From Opitutales bacterium (GTDB taxonomy: Bacteria > Verrucomicrobiota > Verrucomicrobiia > Opitutales > T3Sed10-336): 11,466 bases of DNA. The position numbers and the translations under genes are program-made. This document shows, piece by piece, positions 1 to 7,458 of the stretch; the stretch's first letter is position 1, and every line of letters starts with the position of its first letter. The stretch spans positions 1 through 11,466 of the forward strand of contig SLOW01000047.1 in assembly GCA_007132315.1 (NCBI GenBank), written 5' to 3'. The notes under the pieces were generated by a model, which saw only the letters and a list, made by a program, of their open reading frames with translations, did not search any database and was not told where the DNA came from.

Positions 1-37
1 TGGGTTTCGATAATTTTCGTGTAAAGGTAACCAAACT

Positions 38-1081
38 ATGAGTCCTCAAATTGTTGTTTTAATCGTTGTCGGTGTCATCGTCCTGATCGCCGCGGGAATT
101 TTCTTTTCGTTTCTGAGCGTGTGGTTGCGCGCCTGGCTCGCCGGAGCGTACGTCAGCATTGCCAACCTCATCGCCATGCGGTTGCGGCAGGTGCCTTACG
201 GTCTGGTCGTGGACGCGCGCATTACGGCCAAGAAGGCGGGCGTTGAGCTCACCACGGACGAACTCGAAGCGCATTACCTCGCCGGGGGGAATCTGATTCC
301 CACCGTCCAGGCGCTAGTCGCCGCCATGAAGGCGGGCATTTCCCTTGATTTCAGTCGCGCCTGTGCGATCGACCTCGCCACCCGCGGCAGCGGCAAGTCG
401 GTGACCGAAGCGGTCCGCACCTCCGTGGACCCCAAAGTGATCGATTGTCCGAACCCGCAGCAGGGCCGCTCCACCATCGACGGCGTGGCCAAGGACGGCA
501 TCCAGGTGAAGGTCCGTGCCCGGGTTACCGTGCGCACCAACCTCGACCGGTTTGTCGGCGGTGCCAAGGAGGAAACCATCATCGCCCGGGTGGGCGAGGG
601 CATCGTCACCACCATCGGTTCGGCGGATTCTTACAAGACCGTCCTCGAGAGTCCGGACGCGATTTCGAAGGTCGTGCTGCAGCGAGGCCTCGACGTCGGC
701 ACCGCCTTTGAGATCCTTTCGATCGATATCGCCGACGTGGACGTGGGCGAGAACGTCGGCGCGCAGCTCCAGGAAGCTCAGGCCGAGGCCAACAAGAACA
801 TGGCCCAGGCGCAGGCGGAAATCCGTCGCGCGGCCGCCGTCGCTCTGGAGCAGGAGAACAAGGCGAAAGTCCAGGAGATGCAGGCCAAAGTGGTCGAGGC
901 CCAGGCCAAGGTCCCTCTCGCCATGGCGGAAGCGTTTCGCCAGGGCAACTTGGGGGTCATGGATTACCAGCGCTTCATGAACATTCAGTCCGATACCGAC
1001 ATGCGCAAATCTATCGCCAAACCCGAAGACGGCGGTTCTGCCGGTTCCGGGCCGGTGGGCGGCAAAAGCCCGACGGGCTGA
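38..1081 (+). CDS. floA: Flotillin-like protein FloA
   Basis: FloA scaffolds functional membrane microdomains (bacterial lipid rafts) on the cytoplasmic face of the inner membrane. The 347-residue product is close to the Bacillus FloA length (about 330). Residues 4-28 form a hydrophobic membrane segment, and a second hydrophobic stretch follows at about 30-47. An SPFH/band-7-like region runs to about 240. An Ala/Glu-rich coiled coil typical of flotillins spans about 243-300 (EAQAEANKNMAQAQAEIRR). The family-typical end FRQGNLGVMDYQRFMNIQSDTDMR is followed by an unusual Gly/Ser/Pro-rich tail of about 20 residues. The ATG at 38 has an AAAGGT ribosome-site-like sequence about 10 bases upstream. 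In many genomes floA follows an nfeD-type membrane protease gene; anything upstream lies outside this window. A gene for a membrane-anchored protein follows after 49 bp. Family assignment is very secure; the role is inferred from the family. Confidence 0.96.
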   Translation: MSPQIVVLIVVGVIVLIAAGIFFSFLSVWLRAWLAGAYVSIANLIAMRLRQVPYGLVVDARITAKKAGVELTTDELEAHYLAGGNLIPTVQALVAAMKAGISLDFSRACAIDLATRGSGKSVTEAVRTSVDPKVIDCPNPQQGRSTIDGVAKDGIQVKVRARVTVRTNLDRFVGGAKEETIIARVGEGIVTTIGSADSYKTVLESPDAISKVVLQRGLDVGTAFEILSIDIADVDVGENVGAQLQEAQAEANKNMAQAQAEIRRAAAVALEQENKAKVQEMQAKVVEAQAKVPLAMAEAFRQGNLGVMDYQRFMNIQSDTDMRKSIAKPEDGGSAGSGPVGGKSPTG

Positions 1082-1130
1082 GCCCCACTGATCGATTGAC
1101 GGCGATACGGTCCGCACGTGACCCGATCTT

Positions 1131-1850
1131 ATGGAAAACTGGTTCGAACTCCTTATTCCCGTTATCATCGTTCTGCTGTACCTGTTTCAGCGAATCTGGA
1201 GCGGGGGTGAGGAAATCGATGAGAGGCCGCCGGGCGAATCAGACACCTCGGATGAGGCCCGGCGCATCCAGGAGGAGATTCGCCGCAAGATCGTCACTCG
1301 GCAACAGGGTCGCCAGGCGCGGGAGTACGTGCAGGAAACGGTGCGGGACGATTACGAACCGGTACCGGCGGAGGCAACCACGGAACCGGAACGGTTCGAG
1401 CGCTTCGAGTCCGCGCCCGAAAACCGGCGCGACGATCCCGGCGGGTTTCACACCTCGTCCGGCGAGTCCGAGCGGTCGGCGGAGGAACACGTTCCCGGTT
1501 TGGCGCCTGTGGGTGAGAGCCGGCAACGCGACTACCAGGCTGAGTTGCAGGAGCAGCTGCGCCGCGTGGAAGAGGCCAAGCAAATGCGCCGACAGGCGAC
1601 CCACAGCGCCGGAGAAGTCGTTCGCAAGGCGGGAACACAGTCGAATCAGAGACTCGGGGGCAAGCAGTTCGAGCACCAGGCGGGCCGCGTGCAGCGCCGT
1701 TACGGCACGTATGCTGTTGACGCTCTGGTGGACGATCTGCGGAGCCCGGATGGCTTGCGGAAGGCGTTTCTCATGCGCGAAATCCTCGACCGGCCGGTTG
1801 GCATGCGGTCGCTGGGCGACACCTATGCCGACTTCTCGCGGGACCGCTGA
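1131..1850 (+). CDS. Hypothetical membrane-anchored, charged coiled-coil protein downstream of floA
   Basis: I do not recognise a named family for this 239-residue protein. Residues 5-20 (FELLIPVIIVLLYLFQ) form one N-terminal hydrophobic segment with almost nothing before it, so it is probably a single-pass anchor with the rest in the cytoplasm. Residues 25-190 are highly charged and low in complexity, with Arg/Glu/Gln-rich stretches likely to be helical or coiled coil (about 40-70 and 131-160). A short, more ordered C-terminal block at about 189-232 contains YGTYAVDALVDDLRSPDGLR and AFLMREILDRPVGMRSL. It resembles the '(L)xEILgxPxalR' endings I associate with anonymous PVC-group proteins, from memory only. 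The gene lies 49 bp after floA on the same strand, so co-transcription and a membrane-microdomain role are plausible inferences. The reading frame is uninterrupted and the N-terminal segment fits the ATG at 1131. No good ribosome site is visible. Confidence 0.8.
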   Translation: MENWFELLIPVIIVLLYLFQRIWSGGEEIDERPPGESDTSDEARRIQEEIRRKIVTRQQGRQAREYVQETVRDDYEPVPAEATTEPERFERFESAPENRRDDPGGFHTSSGESERSAEEHVPGLAPVGESRQRDYQAELQEQLRRVEEAKQMRRQATHSAGEVVRKAGTQSNQRLGGKQFEHQAGRVQRRYGTYAVDALVDDLRSPDGLRKAFLMREILDRPVGMRSLGDTYADFSRDR

Positions 1851-1947
1851 CCCGCGATCTCGCCGTTGTTTTTCGAACTAGCCGCGAGCGAAGGTTCGTT
1901 ATGATTCCGGGGTGGACTTTCAACGCGCGGCCTTTTGAGTAACGATT

Positions 1948-2307
1948 ATGGCTTACGAAATTTCCGGAACCGTCAAGAAGGTGTTCGACACGCAGACATT
2001 CGCCAGCGGGTTCTCCAAACGCGAGTTTGTAGTCACCACCGAGGACAAATTCCCCCAGGACATCAAGCTCGAGTGCCTCAAGGAGAAGGCGTCGATACTC
2101 GAAGGCGTCGAAGAGGGACAGCGCGTCAAAGTGCGGTTCGACATCACCGGCCGCGAATACAACGGCCGTTACTTCGTCAACCTCAACGCCTGGCGCCTGG
2201 AGGCGGAAGGAACGTCTTCCGCGGCCGAAGAACCCGACAGGGAAGCACCGGTCCCCGACGACACCACCGATCACAGCGCGAAGGAAGAGGACGAGATTCC
2301 GTTTTGA
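1948..2307 (+). CDS. DUF3127 OB-fold-like protein with SSB-type C-terminal tip
   Basis: This 119-residue protein matches the DUF3127 family, common in Bacteroidota and Verrucomicrobiota. The compact N-terminal domain (about 1-86) starts MAYEISGTVKKVFDTQTF and contains KREFVVTT, VKVRFDITGREYNGRYFVNL and NAWRLE, a pattern of short beta strands consistent with an OB fold. Residues 87-114 are a disordered acidic and Pro/Ser/Thr-rich linker, and the protein ends in EDEIPF. That layout (OB-like domain, flexible linker, acidic tip ending in Ile-Pro-Phe) copies single-stranded-DNA-binding protein, whose E. coli tip is DDDIPF and recruits repair and replication proteins. A role with ssDNA or in binding SSB partners is inference; the family has no established function that I can cite. 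There is no clear Shine-Dalgarno before the ATG. The next gene remnant is convergent. Confidence 0.88.
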   Translation: MAYEISGTVKKVFDTQTFASGFSKREFVVTTEDKFPQDIKLECLKEKASILEGVEEGQRVKVRFDITGREYNGRYFVNLNAWRLEAEGTSSAAEEPDREAPVPDDTTDHSAKEEDEIPF

Positions 2308-2360
2308 TGCGGCCTGGCAACCTGTCGGTGCGCGCGGACCATTCTGCGGGAGCTGCTGGT

Positions 2361-2659
2361 GCCGCCGACCGCCCAACCGATTTCGGGATCGGTGAAGTAC
2401 ACGCCCGCAAGATCCGTCACCACGCCGGTCTCCTGGATCTCCCAGGTTTGGCCCCGTCTTCGGACCGGATGACCGTGCCGATGTTGCCGACCGCCACGAC
2501 CGTGTTCGCGTCGATGACCTGGATGTCGTTGAGGTGGTTTCCCTGGGGGCGAGGACTGTGCCACGTCCACCCGGGTTGCGGGTCGGCGAACAGACAACAG
2601 GCGCTGAGCGCGGCGAATGTGATCGCGACGACGACGCGGCAAGGCACGTACGGGCTCAT
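2361..2659 (-). pseudogene. Frameshifted, truncated YCF48/BNR-repeat (beta-propeller) exported protein
   Basis: On the minus strand an ATG at 2659, preceded by AAAGGAA, starts an 80-codon frame ending in a stop at 2417-2419. It begins with a signal peptide (VVVAITFAALSACCLFA); LSAC ending at residue 21 looks like a lipobox, so the product would be exported and perhaps lipidated. One propeller repeat follows, LNDIQVIDANTVVAVGNIGT then VIRSEDG. After SEDG the repeat continues only in the next frame as QTWEIQETGVVTDLAGVYF then TDPEIGWAVGG. Restoring one G in the GGGG run (CCCC at 2452-2455 on the plus strand) would give the family-typical DGGQTW. After GWAVGG (2361) I see no further similarity in any frame, although the shifted frame stays open to 2271, inside the DUF3127 gene. 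Such proteins are normally around 300 residues or more, so this is a 5' remnant. A sequencing error could explain the frameshift but not the missing remainder. Confidence 0.7.
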
Positions 2660-2900
2660 GGATCGGTTCCTTTCGGGATTAACGCATGTTTGGTATCTTC
2701 GAGGGTGACACAAACGGTCAAATGGATGGAAGACCGAGGAAATAATCGCGAAAGGGGGCTTGATCCTGAGCGTCGAAGCGTCCGCACCCGGACACGCCAC
2801 GGGAAACCAAGCCTTTTCTTCCCGCCCGCTTTGTCGCATCGTCTTCCGCGACCCGCAATAGGGTAATGACCGGCTCTTGAGAGGAGCGCCACGCGCGAGC
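2660..2900. other. Intergenic spacer between propeller remnant and 5-oxoprolinase gene
   Basis: Together with the remnant to its left, this makes about 590 bp without an intact gene. It must hold the control region of the plus-strand oxoprolinase-pcm pair and of the minus-strand remnant. All long open frames here are composition-driven shadows (Arg/Pro/Ser-rich, no recognisable domain). GAGAGGAG at 2879-2886 is the best ribosome-site-like sequence and precedes the ATG at 2901 with a somewhat long spacing. I see no convincing plus-strand promoter, riboswitch or terminator. Confidence 0.5.
2692..2721 (-). promoter_or_regulatory. Possible sigma-70-like promoter of the propeller remnant
   Basis: Read on the minus strand, TTGACC (2721-2716) and GATACC (2697-2692) are separated by 18 bases and lie about 33 bases upstream of the ATG at 2659. 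The -35 match is good and the -10 match is weak. It is in the right place for the broken propeller gene, but promoter consensus in this lineage is not established from the sequence. Confidence 0.25.
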
Positions 2901-5900
2901 ATGGTGGGGTATGTTTTCCGAAAACCTGGTGTCGTGAAGAAAAACGTGAACGAACAAGACATATGGCGGATCTGGGTGGATACGGGCGGCACGTTCACGG
3001 ATTGCCTGGCGCGGGATCCGAACGGCGCGTGGCATCGACGCAAGGTGCTGTCGAACAGTTCCCTGCGCGGGCGGGTGGTGGAGGCGGGGGCGGACGGACG
3101 ATTGCGGGTGGCCCTGGATCATGACTTGCCGGACGGGTTTCTGTGCGGCTTCTCCTTCCGGCTGCTGACGGCCGGCGACGGTTCCGCCGTGCCGATCGAA
3201 GCGTTTTCGGCCTCCGATTCCCGGATGCGTCTGGCGGTGCCCTACGGCCGTCGCGTGGAGGAAGGAGCGTCGTTCGAGGCGGTTTCAGCCGAGGAAGCTC
3301 CCGTGCTCGCCGCGCGCTTGGTGACCGCAACGCCGCCCGGGTGTCCGATGCCTCCGCTGGTGCTGCGGCTGGCGACGACGCGTGGCACCAATGCGCTTCT
3401 GGAGGAAAAGGTGGCCCGGGTCGGTTTTTTTGTTACCCGGGGCTTTGCCGACCTGCTGCGGATCGGCGACCAAAGGCGGCCCGATTTGTTTGAGTTGCGG
3501 ATCCCGGAGCGGCGGCCCTTGTACGCCCGCGTGGTCGAAGTCCCGGAACGCACCGGCGCCGACGGAACCATTCTGGAGCCGTTGGACGAGGCGGCGTTGT
3601 CCGGCGAAATCGGGAAACTGCGCGACGCGGGAATCGACACGGCGGCGATCGCCCTGATGCACGGATACCGCTACCCCGGCGCGGAGGAGCGGCTGGAGGC
3701 GATCCTGCGGGACGTGGGATTCGGATATGTTTCCCGCTCGTCCGACCTCGCTCCGTTGATCAAATTGCTGCCGCGTGCAGAGACGGCGGTGGCGGACGCC
3801 TGTCTGGCGCCGGTGATGAACGCGTACCTGGATCGGGTGGCGGCGGGAATTGGAGACGGGGGGCTCTACGTCATGACAAGTGCGGGTGGTTTGGTCTCCC
3901 GGAAAACCTTCCGCGCCAAGGACAGCCTGTTGAGCGGACCGGCCGGCGGCGTGGTGGGGGCCGCCGCGGCGGGCCGGCAAGCGGGTTTTTCGCGGATCAT
4001 CTCGTTCGACATGGGCGGAACCAGCACCGATGTGTCACGGGTGGAGGGGGATTTTGAATACGCGTTCGAACATCGGGTTGGGGGGGCGCGCTTGATGGCC
4101 CCGGCCCTGAAGATCGAAACCGTCGCGGCCGGCGGCGGCTCGATCTGCGGATTCGACGGCGAACGGTTGTTTGTGGGGCCCCATAGCGCGGGCGCGCGGC
4201 CCGGTCCGGCTTGTTACGGTGCCGGCGGACCGCTGACCCTGACCGATGTCCATCTGTTGTTGGGACGGATCGATCGGGAGCGGTTTGGGATTCCGGTTTC
4301 GGAAGATGAGTCCGGGATCCGGGTGGAGGAAATGCTGGAGCAGGTTCGGGCCTCGGGACGGGAAATCGGAAGAGAGGAATTACTGCGGGGGTTTCTCGAG
4401 ATCGCCGATGAAATCATGGCCGATGCCGTCCGCCGGATTTCGGTCCGCGAGGGCTACGATCCGGCCGATTACGCTTTGGTGGCCTTCGGGGGCGCGGGGG
4501 GATTGCACGCCTGCGCTCTGGCCGAACGCCTGGGGATCCGTCGCGTCGTCTTTCCGCCGGATGCCGGGCTTCTCAGCGCATTCGGCCTGAAGGAGGCCGT
4601 GATCGAGCGCATCGCCGACCGTCAGATTTTGGAAGAGTTGAGCGCATTCGCGGATCGGATGGACGGGGTGTTTGCGGAGCTGGCGGACGAGGCCCGTCGA
4701 GCGCTGCGCGTCGACGGAGTTGCGGCGGAGCGGGCGACGGTGAGGCGGCGGGTTGCGGCGTTGCGGTTCCGGGGACAGGAAACGGTAGTCGAGATCGATT
4801 ACACGCCCGATGGCGGTCTCGAGGAGGCGTTTCGGAGGCGTTATGCCGAGCTCTTCGGTTATGTCCCCGGAGACAGGGAAATCGAAGTCGCGTCGCTTCG
4901 TGTCGTTGCCTCGACGCGGGCACCGGAAATCGAGCGCGAAGTCTTTCCCGAATCCCGAGTCCCGGCGGAGACGGGTTCCCGATTGCGGTTTATGCGCCGC
5001 GAAAGCCTGCGCGCCGGCGATGGCGCGCAGGGCCCGGCCGTCGTGCAGGACCCGCACGCCACCCTGGTTGTGGAGGCCGGCTGGCGGTTCGAGGTCGGCG
5101 ACCGGGAAACGCTCCGATTGACGCGAGTCGGCGGAAACGGCCAGGCGTGTGATGCGGAGAAACCCGAAGTCGTGAATCTGGAACTGTTCACGAATCGCTT
5201 CCGTTCGCTCGCCGTGGAAATGGGCCTGCAACTCGAACGCACGGCGCTTTCGACCAATATCAAGGAGCGGCGGGATTTTTCCTGTGCGTTGCTGGACGAA
5301 AACGGCGAACTGGTGGTGAACGCCCCGCACGTGCCGGTTCATCTCGGATCGCTCGGTTTGTGTGTGCGTGCGGTCGCTCGGTCGCTCGCCCTCGCTCCCG
5401 GCGATGTGGTCGTCACCAACCACCCGGCCTACGGCGGATCGCACCTGCCCGATCTGACCGTGGTCACGCCGGTGTTCCTGGCCGACGGCGACCTGCTCGG
5501 CTACGTCGCCAACCGCGCCCATCACGCTGAAATCGGCGGTGCGGCTCCCGGGTCCATGCCTCCGGACGCCGCATGTCTGGAGGAAGAGGGGGTGGTGATT
5601 CCGCCTATGTACCTGGTTCGCGGCGACGGAGACCGCTTCGACGCATTGAAACGGATTCTTTCCGAAGGCCGCTGGCCGACACGGGCCCTGGAGGAAAACC
5701 TGGCCGACATCAGCGCCCAGATCGCGGCCAATCGCCGCGGCGCCGAGGTTCTCACCGCGATGGCGGAAAAACACGGCGCCGATACCGTTCGCCATTACTG
5801 GAGGGCGCTTAGGAAACGCAGCGCCGAAGCGCTGTGCACGCGTCTGCGTGCGCTGAAAGCGGGGGAATACCGCGCCCGCCAGGAACTCGACGACGGAACC

Positions 5901-6710
5901 CCGCTCGCGGTGAAGCTGACGGTGGACGACGGGCGGGTGGTCGTGGATTTTCAAGGCACCGGCGACGTTCATCCCGGCAACTTCAACGCGACCCCCGGAA
6001 TCGTGCGCAGCGTGGTGATTTACGTGCTGCGGCTCCTGATCGAGGAGCCGATTCCGCTGAATGAGGGGCTCATGAAGCAGGTGACCGTCCGCCTTCCCGG
6101 TTGCCTCCTGAATCCGGATTTCGGTACCGAGCCCTCCCGCGCGCCCGCCGTGGTCGCCGGCAATGTCGAAACCAGTCAGCGTCTGGTGGATACGCTTCTG
6201 CTGGCTCTGCGGCACGCCGCGTGCAGCCAGGGGACGATGAACAATCTGGTCTTCGGCGACGACGAGGTCAGTTTTTACGAAACCCTGGGCGGCGGCGCGG
6301 GAGCGGGTCCGGGATACGCGGGAGCGAGCGGGGTGCACACCCACATGACCAATACCGCTGTGACCGACCCCGAAATCCTGGAATTCCGCTATCCGGTTCG
6401 GCTCCGGCGTTTTGCGCTGCGCCGGGGGTCCGGTGGGGGCGGACACCGGCGCGGCGGCGAGGGATTGATCCGCGAACTGGAATTCCTGCGTCCCCTGCGT
6501 CTGTCGTTGCTGACTCAGCACCGGGGCGAGGGCCCGTACGGAATGGCCGGCGGTGAAGCGGGCGCGCCGGGACGCCAGCGGTTGGTGCGGCGCGACGGAA
6601 CCACGGAGACGTTGCCTTACCAGGCGCGGGCTTCCGTGGAAGCCGGCGATCGATTGGTGCTGGAAACACCCGGCGGGGGCGGTTATGATACTTCGCCGGA
6701 AGAGGAATAG
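2901..6710 (+). CDS. 5-oxoprolinase, fused HyuA-HyuB type (ATP-hydrolysing)
   Basis: This enzyme opens 5-oxo-L-proline (pyroglutamate) to L-glutamate in the cytoplasm using ATP. The 1269 residues match the single-chain, eukaryote-like form (about 1,260-1,290). The HyuA half covers about 20-740: DTGGTFTD at 27-34 and DMGGTSTD at 370-377 are the two phosphate-binding motifs of the hydantoinase A/ASKHA-type fold, and 'ATTRGTNALLE' also fits. The HyuB half runs from about 753 (EVVNLELFTNRFRSLAVEMG) to the end, with NHPAYGGSHLPD at 840-851, RAHHAEIGG at 872-880 and the family-typical Gly-rich end LETPGGGGYD. The start is uncertain. ATG 2901 follows GAGAGGAG, a TTG at 2877 is possible, and GTG 2934 or 2946 would begin nearer the first conserved residues (IWRIWVDTGGT). 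pcm begins four bases after the stop. A related hydantoinase or acetophenone-carboxylase-type activity is possible, but the fusion and length favour 5-oxoprolinase. Confidence 0.94.
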   Translation: MVGYVFRKPGVVKKNVNEQDIWRIWVDTGGTFTDCLARDPNGAWHRRKVLSNSSLRGRVVEAGADGRLRVALDHDLPDGFLCGFSFRLLTAGDGSAVPIEAFSASDSRMRLAVPYGRRVEEGASFEAVSAEEAPVLAARLVTATPPGCPMPPLVLRLATTRGTNALLEEKVARVGFFVTRGFADLLRIGDQRRPDLFELRIPERRPLYARVVEVPERTGADGTILEPLDEAALSGEIGKLRDAGIDTAAIALMHGYRYPGAEERLEAILRDVGFGYVSRSSDLAPLIKLLPRAETAVADACLAPVMNAYLDRVAAGIGDGGLYVMTSAGGLVSRKTFRAKDSLLSGPAGGVVGAAAAGRQAGFSRIISFDMGGTSTDVSRVEGDFEYAFEHRVGGARLMAPALKIETVAAGGGSICGFDGERLFVGPHSAGARPGPACYGAGGPLTLTDVHLLLGRIDRERFGIPVSEDESGIRVEEMLEQVRASGREIGREELLRGFLEIADEIMADAVRRISVREGYDPADYALVAFGGAGGLHACALAERLGIRRVVFPPDAGLLSAFGLKEAVIERIADRQILEELSAFADRMDGVFAELADEARRALRVDGVAAERATVRRRVAALRFRGQETVVEIDYTPDGGLEEAFRRRYAELFGYVPGDREIEVASLRVVASTRAPEIEREVFPESRVPAETGSRLRFMRRESLRAGDGAQGPAVVQDPHATLVVEAGWRFEVGDRETLRLTRVGGNGQACDAEKPEVVNLELFTNRFRSLAVEMGLQLERTALSTNIKERRDFSCALLDENGELVVNAPHVPVHLGSLGLCVRAVARSLALAPGDVVVTNHPAYGGSHLPDLTVVTPVFLADGDLLGYVANRAHHAEIGGAAPGSMPPDAACLEEEGVVIPPMYLVRGDGDRFDALKRILSEGRWPTRALEENLADISAQIAANRRGAEVLTAMAEKHGADTVRHYWRALRKRSAEALCTRLRALKAGEYRARQELDDGTPLAVKLTVDDGRVVVDFQGTGDVHPGNFNATPGIVRSVVIYVLRLLIEEPIPLNEGLMKQVTVRLPGCLLNPDFGTEPSRAPAVVAGNVETSQRLVDTLLLALRHAACSQGTMNNLVFGDDEVSFYETLGGGAGAGPGYAGASGVHTHMTNTAVTDPEILEFRYPVRLRRFALRRGSGGGGHRRGGEGLIRELEFLRPLRLSLLTQHRGEGPYGMAGGEAGAPGRQRLVRRDGTTETLPYQARASVEAGDRLVLETPGGGGYDTSPEEE

Positions 6711-6714
6711 CACC

Positions 6715-7377
6715 ATGACTGACACCATTGACGAATTCCGCGACGCCCGCCGTGCCATGGTGGACGAGCAAATCGCCGTTCGAGGCGTCACCGATCCGCG
6801 CGTGCTGGCCGCCATGGCGGCGGTCCCGCGGGAACGGTTCGTCCCCGATGAAAAACGGGCCCAAGCGTTCGCCGACAACCCGCTGCCCATCGGCGAGGGG
6901 CAGACGATTTCGCAACCGTATATCGTCGCCTACATGACCGAGCAGCTCAACCTGCGGGGTGACGAACGGGTTCTGGAGGTGGGAGCCGGTTGCGGCTATC
7001 AGTCCGCGGTCCTGGCCCGCCTTTGCCGGCGGGTGTACGCCATCGAATATTTTCCTAGCCTCGCCGAAAGCGCCCGGCGCACCTGGCGGGCGCTGGGTCT
7101 GGAAAATATCGACCTGCGGGTCGGCGACGGCAGCCGCGGCTGGCCGGAAGAGGCGCCTTTCGATGCGATCCTTGTCGCGGCGGCGGCTCCGGTGGTGCCG
7201 GAGGCGCTGCTGGCTCAGTTGACCGAATCGGGCCGGGCGATTCTCCCCGTGGGGGACGACGTGCAACACCTGGTCCGTTTCGAAAAATCGAAGGAGGGAA
7301 TCCGCGAGGAGCGTTTGATTCCGGTCCGGTTTGTGCCGCTCCTGGGAGTCCGTCGGGCGTCGCCGATAGGCTCCTAA
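6715..7377 (+). CDS. pcm: Protein-L-isoaspartate O-methyltransferase
   Basis: Pcm transfers a methyl group from S-adenosylmethionine to L-isoaspartyl residues formed when Asn deamidates or Asp isomerises, starting repair of aged proteins. The 220-residue product has the family length. GEGQTISQPYIVAYM contains the signature Ser66 next to the active site. VLEVGAGCGYQSAVLA at 86-101 is the SAM-binding motif I. The acidic residue after strand 2 is in YAIEYFP. 'FDAILVAAAAPVVPEALL' is the motif usually written VTAAAPxxPxAL, and 'GRAILPVGD' follows. The ATG at 6715 has AGAGGAA about 8 bases upstream, inside the last codons of the oxoprolinase gene, which argues for translational coupling. The frame is open further upstream, but that part overlaps the oxoprolinase and has no family similarity. 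Assignment is firm. Confidence 0.96.
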   Translation: MTDTIDEFRDARRAMVDEQIAVRGVTDPRVLAAMAAVPRERFVPDEKRAQAFADNPLPIGEGQTISQPYIVAYMTEQLNLRGDERVLEVGAGCGYQSAVLARLCRRVYAIEYFPSLAESARRTWRALGLENIDLRVGDGSRGWPEEAPFDAILVAAAAPVVPEALLAQLTESGRAILPVGDDVQHLVRFEKSKEGIREERLIPVRFVPLLGVRRASPIGS

Positions 7378-7458
7378 AAGAGGCCCGACCGAGAGTGTGC
7401 TTCGCCCCGCGCGCCCGGAGTCCTGGAACCCGCCGCCCCCTTGTGACGAGCGGTGGAA

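Noticed and set aside
1069..1080. AGCCC-GA/CGGGCT hairpin at the floA stop codon
   Set aside because: It is very short, lies within coding sequence, has no T-run, and is followed closely by the next same-strand gene.
314..1168. 284-codon minus-strand open frame over floA
   Set aside because: It overlaps floA entirely and has repetitive shadow composition; floA matches its family from end to end.
5373..5396. Short tandem repeat of CGGTCGCT inside the oxoprolinase gene
   Set aside because: Only two copies, in frame with conserved coding sequence; probably chance codon choice.
4380..6890. 836-codon open frame on the minus strand opposite the oxoprolinase gene
   Set aside because: It is a GC-driven shadow of a real gene: His/Arg/Ala-rich, with no domain pattern, and the plus-strand frame has clear family motifs throughout.
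7352..7389. Inverted repeat GTCGGGC / GCCCGAC spanning the end of pcm, considered as a terminator
   Set aside because: The 24-base loop is long, no T-run follows, and a 7-bp match is easily found by chance in GC-rich DNA.
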